DNA of 64,000 bases, taken from contig NZ_JADCJY010000001.1 in the NCBI RefSeq assembly GCF_014982715.1, forward strand, positions 186,001 through 250,000, read 5' to 3'. Shown piece by piece: positions 43,320 through 52,303 of the stretch. The first letter of the stretch is position 1, and every line of letters starts with the position of its first letter. Position numbers and translations under genes: made by a program. The DNA comes from Gallalistipes aquisgranensis (GTDB taxonomy: Bacteria; Bacteroidota; Bacteroidia; Bacteroidales; Rikenellaceae). The notes under the pieces were generated by a model, which saw nothing but the letters and a program-made list of their open reading frames with translations, was not told the DNA's origin and searched no databases.

Positions 43320-44351
43320 TTATTTGATCTCCCACGTCTCCCCGCTGTGGAGCAGGTCGTCGACGCACCGGATGGCACGTTTCGATTTGACGCTCTCCAC
43401 CTGGTCGTAGAAATTGTCGTCGTAGGTGTGGTCGGGTACGTCGCGGATCACGCCCAGCGCCACGGGATAGTTCGGGTAGCGCATGTTGACCAGCATCATG
43501 TGTACGCCCGGATTGGGCTCATGGGCGTTGTGGGTGAGAATGTCGTCGATCGTCACGCCGCCCTCGCCGATTTTGACCACCATCAGTTTCATGCCGATCT
43601 GCACGAGACCCTTGTCGCGGTTCTTGCCGAAAACCATCTTTTCGCCGTGTTTCAGCACGATGGTGTGCTCGGCGCGGGTCTCTTTGTCGAGAGCGAAATC
43701 GGCGTGTGTCTTGTCGTTGAATATCACGCAGTTCTGAAGAACCTCCACCACGGAGGTCCCGTCGTGTTTGGCTGCGGCCACCAGGCAGTCCTTCGTCAGC
43801 CCCACTTCGGCGTCCACCGAGCGGGCGAAGAACGTGCCCCGTGCCCCGAGCACCAGCTCGCCGGGGGTGAACGGGTGTTCGATCGTGCCGAATGGGGAGG
43901 TCTTGGTCACCTTGCCCAGTTTCGAGGTGGGCGAATACTGCCCTTTGGTCAGGCCGTAGATCTCGTTGTTGAAGAGCAGGATGTTGATGTCGATGTTGCG
44001 GCGCACGGCGTGGATGAAATGGTTGCCGCCGATGGCCAGCGAGTCGCCGTCGCCGGTGGGGACCCACACGGTGAGTTTCGGGTTGGCCACCTTCACGCCC
44101 GTGGCGATGGCCGAGGCCCGGCCGTGGATGCCGTGGAACCCGAAGGTGTTCATGTAGTAGGGAAAACGGGACGAACAGCCGATTCCCGATACGAAGGTAA
44201 ACCGTTCGTGCTTGTATTTTAAGGCTTCGGCCACTTCGGGCAGCGCTTTGAGCACGGAACTGAGGATAGCGTGGTCGCCGCATCCGGGACACCACTTGAC
44301 CTCCTGGTCGCTCTTGAAATCCGCAGGGGTATATTTATATTGGTCGTTCAT
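43320..44351 (-). CDS. korB: 2-oxoacid:ferredoxin oxidoreductase beta subunit (2-oxoglutarate type)
   Basis: A 343-residue thiamine-diphosphate-binding subunit. Motifs: KWCPGCGDHAIL near the N-terminus, GIGCSSRFPYYMNTFGFHGIHGRA, and the TPP/Mg-binding WVPTGDGDSLAIGGNHFIHA with NNEIYGLTKGQ. This pattern matches KorB/OorB. With KorA it oxidatively decarboxylates a 2-oxoacid, probably 2-oxoglutarate, to the acyl-CoA and reduces ferredoxin; the enzyme can also run reductively in anaerobes. It is encoded four bases after korA. Confidence 0.94.
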   Translation of the reverse strand: MNDQYKYTPADFKSDQEVKWCPGCGDHAILSSVLKALPEVAEALKYKHERFTFVSGIGCSSRFPYYMNTFGFHGIHGRASAIATGVKVANPKLTVWVPTGDGDSLAIGGNHFIHAVRRNIDINILLFNNEIYGLTKGQYSPTSKLGKVTKTSPFGTIEHPFTPGELVLGARGTFFARSVDAEVGLTKDCLVAAAKHDGTSVVEVLQNCVIFNDKTHADFALDKETRAEHTIVLKHGEKMVFGKNRDKGLVQIGMKLMVVKIGEGGVTIDDILTHNAHEPNPGVHMMLVNMRYPNYPVALGVIRDVPDHTYDDNFYDQVESVKSKRAIRCVDDLLHSGETWEIK

Positions 44352-44355
44352 GGCA

Positions 44356-46206
44356 TTATTCGGTTAAAAGACTGTTGAATTTCTCTTTCAGTTCCGTGAC
44401 GGTGAAAGGCAGACCCTGCACCTTGTTGTATTGCAGGTACTCGAACTCCTGGAAGTTCATGCGCAGGTAGTTGGCGAACTGTCCCATGTTGAGCTCGCAG
44501 ACCACGATCTTCTTGAATCGTCTGAAGATGTCGCGCACGCCGTGCGGCAGGGGATTGATGTAGTTGAAATGGCACAGCGAGACGCTTTTGCCCTCCTTCT
44601 GCAGGTCGGACACGGCCGTCGAGAGGTGCCCGTAGGTGCCGCCCCAGCCCACGACCAGCAGGTCGCCGCTCTTTTTGCCCATCACGCTCTGTTTGGGGAT
44701 GAAGTCGGCCACGCGGGCCACCTTCTCCGCCCGGATGTTCACCATGTTCTGGTGATTGGCCGGGTTATGCGACACGCTTCCCTTCAGGAAATCCTTTTCG
44801 AGACCGCCGACGCGGTGCTCCACCCCTTTCGTACCCGGAAGCGCCCAGTAGCGGGCCAGCCGTTTGGGGTCACGGCGGTAGGGCATGTATCCTCCCTCGG
44901 GTGCCTTGTGGAGGATGGGCGGATTGATCTTCGGATAGTCGGCCATCGAGGGAATCCGCCACGGTTCGCTGCCGTTGGCAATGAAACCGTCCGACAGCAT
45001 CAGCACGGGGGTCATGTGCTCCATGGCGATCTTGCCGGCCCGGAAAGCGTAGTCGAAGCAGTCGGACGGGGTGCTGGCGGCGATCACCACCAGCGGACAT
45101 TCGCCGTTGCGTCCCCACAGGGCCTGGTAGAGGTCGGCCTGCTCGGGCTTGGTGGGCAGCCCCGTGGAGGGGCCTCCGCGCTGTACGTCCACGATCACCA
45201 GCGGCAGTTCGGTCATTACGGCCAGCCCGATGGCTTCCGACTTGAGCGAAAGGCCCGGACCGGAGGTGGTCGTCACGGCGAAGTTGCCGGCGAACGAAGC
45301 CCCGATGGCGGTGCAGATGCCCGCGATTTCGTCTTCGGCCTGAAGGGTCTTCACGCCGAGGTCCTTGCGCTTGGCCAGCTCTTCGAGGATGACCGTGGCC
45401 GGGGTGATGGGGTAGGAGCCGCAGAAGAGCGGACGTCCGCTCTTCTCGGAGGCGGCGATGAATCCCCATGCCGTGGCCTGGTTGCCGCTGATGCTGCGGT
45501 AGGTGCCTTTGGGCAGGTCGGCCGGCTGCACGTCGAACGTGTTGGCGAAGGCATGCGTATTGGCCGCATAGTTATACCCCGCCTGCAGGGCCAGTTTGTT
45601 GGCCGTGGCCACGAGCGGGTTTTTCTTCGAGAACTTGGTGTCGATATAGTGTTCGGTGTGCTCCATCGGCCGGTGATAGACGAAGAAGCAGATGCCCAGC
45701 GCGAACATGTTCTTGCACTTGGTGATGCTCTTGGGGTCGAGGTCGATCTCTTTCAGGGCCTCGCGTGTCATGGTCGTGATGTCGGGCCGGACGATGTTGT
45801 AGTTTTCCAGGTTGAGCTCCCGGATCGGATCGTCGGTCTGGAATCCGGCCTTCTCGATGTGTTTCTCGGTGAAGGTGTCGTTGTCCACGATAATCGTGGC
45901 GCCCCGCTTGAGCCAGCAGGCATTGGCCTTCAGTGCGGCGGGGTTCATGGCCACCAGTACGTCGCAGAAGTCGCCCGGCGTGCTCACCTTGCGGCTGCCG
46001 AAGTGAACCTGAAAGCCCGACACGCCCGATACGGTGCCCTGCGGGGCCCGGATTTCGGCCGGATAGTCGGGAAACGTGGAGATTCCGTTTCCCAGGAAGG
46101 CGGAGGTGTCCGAAAAGAGCGTTCCGGTCAGCTGCATACCGTCGCCGGAGTCGCCCGAGAAGCGGATGACCACATCGTCCAACTCAACTATGTGTGATTT
46201 GTCCAT
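44356..46206 (-). CDS. korA: 2-oxoacid:ferredoxin oxidoreductase, fused gamma-alpha subunit
   Basis: A 616-residue fusion. The first 190 residues form the gamma domain (VVIRFSGDSGDGMQLTG, ISTFPDYPAEIRAPQGT, VHFGSRKV). The alpha subunit follows (SGNQATAWGFIAASEKSGRPLFCGSYPITPA, then GPGLSLKSEAIGLAVMTELPLVIVDVQRGGPSTGLPTK). This fused form is typical of Bacteroidota Kor enzymes and couples 2-oxoacid oxidation to ferredoxin reduction in the incomplete or branched TCA cycle. A TATCTTTC sequence (46255-46262, minus strand) is one mismatch from a -7 box and is the best promoter candidate. First gene of korAB. Confidence 0.94.
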   Translation of the reverse strand: MDKSHIVELDDVVIRFSGDSGDGMQLTGTLFSDTSAFLGNGISTFPDYPAEIRAPQGTVSGVSGFQVHFGSRKVSTPGDFCDVLVAMNPAALKANACWLKRGATIIVDNDTFTEKHIEKAGFQTDDPIRELNLENYNIVRPDITTMTREALKEIDLDPKSITKCKNMFALGICFFVYHRPMEHTEHYIDTKFSKKNPLVATANKLALQAGYNYAANTHAFANTFDVQPADLPKGTYRSISGNQATAWGFIAASEKSGRPLFCGSYPITPATVILEELAKRKDLGVKTLQAEDEIAGICTAIGASFAGNFAVTTTSGPGLSLKSEAIGLAVMTELPLVIVDVQRGGPSTGLPTKPEQADLYQALWGRNGECPLVVIAASTPSDCFDYAFRAGKIAMEHMTPVLMLSDGFIANGSEPWRIPSMADYPKINPPILHKAPEGGYMPYRRDPKRLARYWALPGTKGVEHRVGGLEKDFLKGSVSHNPANHQNMVNIRAEKVARVADFIPKQSVMGKKSGDLLVVGWGGTYGHLSTAVSDLQKEGKSVSLCHFNYINPLPHGVRDIFRRFKKIVVCELNMGQFANYLRMNFQEFEYLQYNKVQGLPFTVTELKEKFNSLLTE

Positions 46207-46498
46207 GATGATGAGATGACTTGAAGTTAGTTAGAATTTGTTATGATTAGTGCCGAAAGATAGTGAATTTATTATCCAATTTATAAAATGCGGTTAAAAT
46301 TTCGCGTGTATTTTGTCCGTTTCCGTTTTTTCTTCCGTGCCGGGGCGGGGCGGACGGAGGGAGGGGACCCTGTCCCTGGCCCCGGAAACGGGGAAGAATT
46401 TGTGTGAAATCGTGGTTGCGGACGGCGATTTCGCCGCAAAATGCCTATATTTATGGACTCGATAACGAAAACTAACCTGATAAAACTAACCTGCTCTT
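46207..46498. other. divergent intergenic region korA / FAD oxidoreductase
   Basis: About 290 bases with no gene. A near-match -7 box for korA lies at 46255-46262 (minus), and TATATTTA at 46446-46453 (plus, one mismatch) may serve the oxidoreductase. The region is AT-rich near korA and GC-rich in the middle. No RNA gene or operator repeat was recognised. Confidence 0.5.
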
Positions 46499-47890
46499 AT
46501 GAATCGACGTCAATTTCTTAAAACGGGAGGAATGGGCCTGCTGGCCTCTTCGCTCCTTCCCGCATCCGCATTGAATTCGTGCCGGCAGTCGCCGGACAAC
46601 TGTATTACGGAGGAAAAGAGAGACATTCCGGTCAGTGCGAGCGTGGACGTCGTCGTCTGCGGGGCCGGTCCCGCCGGCGTCGCCGCGGCCATCGAAGCGG
46701 CCCGGGCGGGAGCATCGACGCTGCTGGTGGAGAATAACGGTTGTCTGGGAGGGGTCTGGACGGCAGGACTGCTGAGCTGGATTCTGGACTACCGGAACAA
46801 GAGCGGCTTTTTCACCCGGTTGATCGCGGACCTGCGAGCCCGGGGAGCGGTCTCGCCCATTCCGACGGGCAGTTCCCTGTCGTTCGACGCGGAGGCGATG
46901 AAGCTGCTGCTGGAGGAGTATTGCCAGGAGGCGGGTGTCCGGATCAGGATGCATACGCGGGTGGTGGGGGCGGTGAAGTCCTCCGGCCGCATTACGCATA
47001 TCGTTACGGAATCCAAATCGGGGCGGGAGGCTTGGGCCGGCAGGATATTCGTGGATGCGACGGGCGACGGCGACCTGGCCGCCTTTTCGGGCTGCGGCTT
47101 CGAGTTCGGCGATCCGGAACACGATTCGACCGCGCAGCCGATGAGCCTGGGCGTCGAGGTCGGAGGGCTGGATTTCGGGGAGATCAAGGAATATGTGCGA
47201 TGGGACGGGGATGTGAACATGGAGTCGAAGAAACGGCTGCTGGCGCTGATCGAGAACGGGGGGCATATCCTCTCCAACAAAAGGCCCAGTATGGGACCGG
47301 TGAGCGAAGACCGCTTCATCCTCGGGGCCAATCACGAATACGGGTACAGCCCCTTCGACGCCGATGACCTCACCGAGGCCACGCTCCGGGCCCGGAGGGA
47401 GATGCACCGGGTCGTACAGGCGATGAGGGCGAACGGAGGAGTGTGGAAAAACGCGAGGATCGTCTCGACCGCCGCGCAGATCGGCATACGGGAAGGCCGG
47501 CGGATACACGGGCTCTATACCGTGACGGTACAGGACGTCATCGAGGGCCGGCGCCACGGGGATGCCGTCTGCCGCGTCACTTTTCCCGTGGACGTGCACC
47601 CGGTGTCCCATGCGAACGAATCGAAGGAGCTTTACTCCAAGACCTATAAGACGAAACCGTACGATATTCCGTTGAGGGCGCTCATCGCCAGGGACGTCGC
47701 CGGGCTGATGATGGCGGGGCGCTGCATCAGCGGCGATTTCATGGCCCATGCCAGCTACCGTGTCACCGGGAACGCCGTTCCGATGGGCGAAGCCGCGGGC
47801 AAGGTGGCGGCCTATGCGGTGTTGAACGGCTGTCTGCCCCAGGAGGTGCCGGTCGGGGTCTACCGGGCGGAGGCCGGAGAGGAAGGTTGA
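46499..47890 (+). CDS. Tat-exported FAD-dependent oxidoreductase
   Basis: A 463-residue FAD_oxidored-type protein with a clear Tat signal (MNRRQFLKTGGMGLLASSLLPASAL, Arg3-Arg4). FAD-binding elements: VDVVVCGAGPAGVAAAIEAARAG, LLVENNGCLGGVWTAG, IFVDATGDGDLAAFSGCGF and the C-terminal MMAGRCISGDFMAHASYRVTGNAVPMGEAAGKVAA. Third such exported enzyme in the window and closest in length to the one at 8.3 kb. The substrate is unknown. It precedes a GH109-type gene by 172 bases, so co-regulation with sugar metabolism is possible but not shown. Confidence 0.84.
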   Translation: MNRRQFLKTGGMGLLASSLLPASALNSCRQSPDNCITEEKRDIPVSASVDVVVCGAGPAGVAAAIEAARAGASTLLVENNGCLGGVWTAGLLSWILDYRNKSGFFTRLIADLRARGAVSPIPTGSSLSFDAEAMKLLLEEYCQEAGVRIRMHTRVVGAVKSSGRITHIVTESKSGREAWAGRIFVDATGDGDLAAFSGCGFEFGDPEHDSTAQPMSLGVEVGGLDFGEIKEYVRWDGDVNMESKKRLLALIENGGHILSNKRPSMGPVSEDRFILGANHEYGYSPFDADDLTEATLRARREMHRVVQAMRANGGVWKNARIVSTAAQIGIREGRRIHGLYTVTVQDVIEGRRHGDAVCRVTFPVDVHPVSHANESKELYSKTYKTKPYDIPLRALIARDVAGLMMAGRCISGDFMAHASYRVTGNAVPMGEAAGKVAAYAVLNGCLPQEVPVGVYRAEAGEEG

Positions 47891-48062
47891 CCGGGGGAGG
47901 AACGGATCGTTTCTTCCCTTTTGAGGCGGAGGTGCGGCGGAGGGAAAAAGTGCTGTCCGGACGATCTGATACCGTATCCCGTCCGATCTTGCCCGGTCGG
48001 TTCCGCGGATTTTCGTTTTATTTGTACCCGGAAAACTCCGAAACCTTAAAACTGTATACGAT

Positions 48063-49439
48063 ATGAAAAGAATTCTGTCTCTTTCGTCGGTCGCCGCGTT
48101 GCTGGCTGCCGTATTGCTATCTTCCTGCTGCGGTCCGGCCGTCAGGGAGGAGTCCGTTTCCTGTGCCGTTCCGCCCCGTGCCGAGGGGCAGACCGACGTG
48201 TTGGGCCTGCGCTGTCCTGCGCTGGATACCGTGCGGGTGGCCTTTATCGGATTGGGCAACAGGGGAAAGGAGGCCGTCAAGCGTTTCACCCATCTGGAGG
48301 GGGTGCGTGTAGTGGCCCTGTGCGATCTGGTGAAAGAGTATGTGGACCGGAGCCAGGCGACACTGGCGAAGGCGGGTTTGCCGGCCGCCGCCGGGTATTA
48401 CGCTTCGGACGAGGATTGGAAGAAGGTGTGCGAGCGGCCGGATGTCGATCTGGTCTATATCTGCACCGACTGGAGCACCCATACCCCGATGGCGGTCTAT
48501 GCCATGCGGCAGGGCAAGCACGTGGCCGTGGAGGTGCCGGCGGCCCTCACGGTGGAGGAGTGCTGGCAGCTGGTGGATGCCGCCGAGCAGACCCGCCGCC
48601 ACTGCATGATGCTGGAGAACTGTTGTTACGATTTCTTCGAAATGACCACGCTGAACATGGCCCAGAAGGGTCTTTTCGGTGAGATCGTCCATGTGGAGGG
48701 TGCCTATATACACGATCTGCGCAACAACAATTTCAGTCCCGATTTCTACCATGACATGTGGCGCCTGAAATACAATGCGGCCCATACGGGCAATCCCTAT
48801 CCCACTCACGGGCTGGGCCCCGTCTGCCAGATTCTGAACATCCACCGCGGCGACCGCATGGAATACCTGGTGTCGCTCTCCTCGGACCAGTTCGGCCTGA
48901 GCGAGGAGGCGGTCCGGCGTTTCGGTGCCGGCTCCCCGCAGGCGGAAGAGGAGTACCGGCTGGGCGACATGAATACCACGCTGATCCGTACGGCGCGCGG
49001 CAAGACGATCATGATCCAGCACGACGTCACTTCGCCCCGTCCGTACAGCCGTCTGCACACGGTGAGCGGCACGCGCGGGTTCGCCCAGAAGTATCCGGTG
49101 CAGGGGATCGCCCTGCCGCCCGACACCCATCGTTTCCTTCCGGCGGAACAGCTGCGCGATACGCTGGCCAAATACGAGCATCCGATCACCCGCGAGGTGG
49201 GGGAGCAGGCCCGGCGGGTGGGCGGCCACGGAGGCATGGACTTCATCATGGACTATCGGCTGGTCTACTGTCTGCGCAACGGTCTTCCGCTGGACCAGGA
49301 CGTCTACGATGCGGCGGAATGGTCGGTGCTGGTGCCCCTCACGGAGGAGTCCGTGCGCCGGGGCGGGCAGCCCGTTCCGGTTCCCGACTTCACGCGCGGA
49401 GCCTGGGACAAACTGAAGGGGCTTAAACTGGCGGAATAG
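48063..49439 (+). CDS. GH109-type Gfo/Idh/MocA lipoprotein (alpha-N-acetylgalactosaminidase-like)
   Basis: A 458-residue NAD-dependent glycosidase-like protein. The Rossmann part starts VRVAFIGLGNRGKEAVKRF. GH109-type landmarks are AVEVPAALTVEECWQLVDAAE, RRHCMMLENCCYDFFEM, NPYPTHGLGPVCQ and HGGMDFIMDYRLVYCL. Characterised GH109 enzymes cleave terminal alpha-GalNAc (for example blood group A) by an NAD-dependent oxidation-elimination route. Here the N-terminus is a lipoprotein signal (LLSSC) rather than the Tat signal often seen in the family, so cofactor loading after Sec export would be needed. It is 64 bases upstream of a sugar-kinase-like gene, which fits GalNAc use. Confidence 0.85.
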   Translation: MKRILSLSSVAALLAAVLLSSCCGPAVREESVSCAVPPRAEGQTDVLGLRCPALDTVRVAFIGLGNRGKEAVKRFTHLEGVRVVALCDLVKEYVDRSQATLAKAGLPAAAGYYASDEDWKKVCERPDVDLVYICTDWSTHTPMAVYAMRQGKHVAVEVPAALTVEECWQLVDAAEQTRRHCMMLENCCYDFFEMTTLNMAQKGLFGEIVHVEGAYIHDLRNNNFSPDFYHDMWRLKYNAAHTGNPYPTHGLGPVCQILNIHRGDRMEYLVSLSSDQFGLSEEAVRRFGAGSPQAEEEYRLGDMNTTLIRTARGKTIMIQHDVTSPRPYSRLHTVSGTRGFAQKYPVQGIALPPDTHRFLPAEQLRDTLAKYEHPITREVGEQARRVGGHGGMDFIMDYRLVYCLRNGLPLDQDVYDAAEWSVLVPLTEESVRRGGQPVPVPDFTRGAWDKLKGLKLAE

Positions 49440-49469
49440 TTGCGGTTTCGGACAATTTGCGTATATTTG
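49440..49469 (+). promoter_or_regulatory. Bacteroidota-type promoter for the kinase gene
   Basis: TTG (49440-49442), 19-base spacer and exact -7 box TATATTTG (49462-49469), 34 bases before the kinase start. The kinase can therefore be expressed apart from the GH109 gene. Confidence 0.7.
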
Positions 49470-49503
49470 GAGTGTCCGGCGATGACCTCCGGGCCCGAAA
49501 CGT

Positions 49504-50586
49504 ATGGATAGACTGATGCAAATTGCCGGGCGGTTCGAGATACCCGCCCCGATCGTCCGCATCGCCCCGCTGGGCAGCGGACTGGTCAACGATACCTACC
49601 GCATGGAGACGGCGGACGACGGTCCCGACTACGTGCTGCAACGGATCAACCACCATGTGTTCCGCGATGTGGAGTTGTTGCAGCGGAACATCGAACATAT
49701 CACTTCCCACATCCGCCGCAAGCTCGTCGAGGCGGGCGAGGCGGAGCCCGACCGGAAGGTGGTGAGGCTGATTCCCCTGCGGGACGGGGCCCTCTACCTG
49801 AAAGAGGGCGAGGACTATTGGCGGGTGATGGTGCTCGTGCCGCGTTCGCGGACCCATGAGTCGATCGACGATCCCCGGCTGGCTTACGATACGGGTGTGG
49901 CGTTCGGCCGTTTCCAGTCGATGCTTTCCGACCTGCCGGAAGGGGCGCTGGGCGCCACGATTCCCGATTTCCACAACATCGAATTCCGGTTGCGGACTTT
50001 CCGGGAGACGGTCCGGCGCGATCCTGCGGGACGCCTTGCCGACGTGAACTGGCTGGTGGACGAGCTGTTGTCGCGCAGCGGGCCGATGTGCCGGGCCGAA
50101 GAGCTGTACCGGCAGGGCGTGCTGCCCAAACGGGTGTCGCACTGCGATACGAAGATCAACAACGTGCTGTTCGACGAGGAGGACCGTCCGCTGTGTGTGA
50201 TCGACCTCGATACGACGATGCCCGGCTTCGTGATCTCCGATTTCGGCGACTTCATCCGCACGGCGGCCAATACGGGAGCCGAGGACGATCCCGACCTGGA
50301 CCGGGTCGGGGTGGACATGGAGATTTTCCGGGCTTTCTCCCGCGGGTACGTGGCCTCCACAGCCGATTTCCTCACCCCGGTCGAAAAGGAGCTGCTTCCC
50401 TTCGGGGCCAGGCTGCTGACCTACATGCAGACGGTCCGTTTCCTGACCGACTATCTGGACGGCGACCACTATTACAAGACCGCCTATCCCGAACATAACC
50501 GCCAGCGGTCGCTGGCCCAGTTCCGCCTGTTGCAGCGGATCGAGGAGCGCGAACCGGAGATGGCGGCCTTTATCGCTTCGCTCTGA
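49504..50586 (+). CDS. APH-fold sugar kinase (N-acetylhexosamine 1-kinase-like)
   Basis: A 360-residue aminoglycoside-phosphotransferase-fold kinase. The catalytic loop reads SHCDTKINNVLF (Asp215, Asn219 or 220) and the metal-binding motif VIDLDTTMPGF (Asp234, Asp236). The N-lobe has IAPLGSGLVNDTYRM. This pattern fits the NahK-like group, which phosphorylates GlcNAc or GalNAc at C1 for salvage, rather than drug-modifying APH enzymes. Directly following a GH109-type gene, GalNAc 1-phosphorylation is a reasonable guess. It is cytoplasmic, has its own promoter and ends before a hairpin. Confidence 0.82.
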   Translation: MDRLMQIAGRFEIPAPIVRIAPLGSGLVNDTYRMETADDGPDYVLQRINHHVFRDVELLQRNIEHITSHIRRKLVEAGEAEPDRKVVRLIPLRDGALYLKEGEDYWRVMVLVPRSRTHESIDDPRLAYDTGVAFGRFQSMLSDLPEGALGATIPDFHNIEFRLRTFRETVRRDPAGRLADVNWLVDELLSRSGPMCRAEELYRQGVLPKRVSHCDTKINNVLFDEEDRPLCVIDLDTTMPGFVISDFGDFIRTAANTGAEDDPDLDRVGVDMEIFRAFSRGYVASTADFLTPVEKELLPFGARLLTYMQTVRFLTDYLDGDHYYKTAYPEHNRQRSLAQFRLLQRIEEREPEMAAFIASL

Positions 50587-50644
50587 CGGACTGCGGGCGC
50601 CGCCTCTCCGGCGATCTTCCGGCAGGGGAGCGTCTATGCGTTGG

Positions 50645-50692
50645 AAACGGCGGACAACCTGCGACACGGAGCCGGCGGGGTGTCCGCCGTTT
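50645..50692 (+). terminator. hairpin terminator after the kinase gene
   Basis: A 12-base perfect stem (50645-50656 with 50681-50692, 24-base GC-rich loop) is followed by TTCGGG after a short T run, 58 bases past the kinase stop and before the convergent GT22-type gene. Confidence 0.6.
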
Positions 50693-50732
50693 TTCGGGCG
50701 ATCCCGGAGACAGGGGCGGTGTCCCGGTGCGT

Positions 50733-52286
50733 TCAGCGGGCGGACCCGTTGTCCGGGGCGGAGGTCCGGGCGGGAACCAGTTCGTAGATGTTTTTGCTCC
50801 GGACGGTGAACCGTGTCCAGTCGTTGAAATTGAAGTAGCGGATGACCCAGCGGGGATAGGGGCTCCACGTGATTTTGCGGAGCGGAAGGGAGCTGCTTCC
50901 GTCCAGTCCGGGGTCGGCGGAGAGGACGATCACCTGCGTCCCCTCTCCGGAGAGTTCGCGCGCCCGCTTTTCGAGCGGTTCGCCGGGCGGGGGACATTCC
51001 CAGCGCATGTTGTCGGGCATGTAGAAGGTGGCGATCGTCATTCTCGGCGTGCCGATATTCTGGAAGATCGAATAATATGTCCGTTCGCCGTAGGGAATCA
51101 GCACCGTCACGCGTTCTTTGCCGTCGCAGTATTTCCGCATCATCTTGAAAAAATAGATGTCGGGCGTGTCGATCGTCAGCGGGTAGGCCATGGCGCAGAA
51201 GTTGAGCACGGCCAGCAGGGCGACCGTATAACGCCACGGGCGGCTGTCGACGATCCGGCGCGGCAGGTTCCGGATCATCAGAACGATGAACCACGGGGAG
51301 AAGAAGAGGACCGGAAAGAAGAACCGGAGTTCCTTGTGCCCCAGGAAAAAGTGGACGAACAGGAACGGTACGAGCATCCAGGTAACCACATGCCGGGGGT
51401 GCCGGACGAAAAAGTAGAGCGTGGCGACCGCGGCCAGCAGGCCGAAAACGATGCCGCCTTCCAGAATCGGCGCCGTCAGGTAGTACCACCACGGTTCGCG
51501 GCCGAATTTGTCCATCTCTCCGTTCAGGATGTTCTCCCGCAGGTAGTTGACCGGGGTGCAGACCCACTCCCCGTAAAGCCAGTGGTCGGCCAGGGCCCCC
51601 ACGCCCAGCATGACGATGAATCCCGCGGCGATGCCGGCGTAGAGTCTCCACCGCCGGTGGAAGAAGAGCAGCCAGAGACCGAAGCCTGCCAGGGCGAATC
51701 CTGTCTGGAATTTGACGATGAAGGCGAGGCCGGCAGCCAGTCCCAGGGCCACGCCCCGGAGAAACTCCTTCCGGTCGCAGTCGTCGCGGCGATACCGCAG
51801 GAAGAGACCCGCGAGCAGAAGCAGGGCGTTGCCGGAGAACATTTCGGCGGAGAAGTGTACGTGGAGATAGGCCATGAACCAAAGGAAGAGTCCGAGGATC
51901 AGGTACCATTTCCGCCAGGAGAGCGTGCCGAGCTCCCTGCGCACGGCTCCGAGGAAGAAGATCAGCACGGTGACGGAGAAGGCGCCGCTCAGCAACTGGA
52001 GGAGAAACACGTGGACGAAGGGCGAGTAGAGGTCCGCCGCATCGAGCATCGCTCCCGCGCAGTAGGCGATGAAAGGTTGCAGGCCGGGGCGCATCATGGC
52101 CGGGTACTCCCAGGCGAGATTCTCCGGGCCGGGTGTGCCGAACAGCTTCATGCGGGCATATTCCAGAATCTGGAAATGCTCGTCGGAATGATAGGTTCCC
52201 TGGCTCAGCAGGGCGTAGAGCAGCGTGAGGAGACAGCCTGCCAGCACGATCTGCCCGGTGGTTATTTTCCTGAGGAACTGACGCAT
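50733..52286 (-). CDS. GT22-type (GPI-mannosyltransferase-like) multi-pass glycosyltransferase
   Basis: A 517-residue polytopic protein with about ten to twelve hydrophobic helices. An early luminal acidic motif (YHSDEHFQILEYARMKLFG) is typical of GT-C enzymes, and HKELRFFFPV matches the HKExRF signature of the GT22 family (Alg9/Pig-B-like alpha-mannosyltransferases). The last about 120 residues form a soluble tail. It would transfer a sugar from a lipid-linked donor on the periplasmic side. The acceptor is unknown. A -7 box TATTTTTG (52304-52311, minus) lies 17 bases upstream of the start. Confidence 0.83.
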   Translation of the reverse strand: MRQFLRKITTGQIVLAGCLLTLLYALLSQGTYHSDEHFQILEYARMKLFGTPGPENLAWEYPAMMRPGLQPFIAYCAGAMLDAADLYSPFVHVFLLQLLSGAFSVTVLIFFLGAVRRELGTLSWRKWYLILGLFLWFMAYLHVHFSAEMFSGNALLLLAGLFLRYRRDDCDRKEFLRGVALGLAAGLAFIVKFQTGFALAGFGLWLLFFHRRWRLYAGIAAGFIVMLGVGALADHWLYGEWVCTPVNYLRENILNGEMDKFGREPWWYYLTAPILEGGIVFGLLAAVATLYFFVRHPRHVVTWMLVPFLFVHFFLGHKELRFFFPVLFFSPWFIVLMIRNLPRRIVDSRPWRYTVALLAVLNFCAMAYPLTIDTPDIYFFKMMRKYCDGKERVTVLIPYGERTYYSIFQNIGTPRMTIATFYMPDNMRWECPPPGEPLEKRARELSGEGTQVIVLSADPGLDGSSSLPLRKITWSPYPRWVIRYFNFNDWTRFTVRSKNIYELVPARTSAPDNGSAR

Positions 52287-52303
52287 GGATTTGCAATAGA
52301 CTG

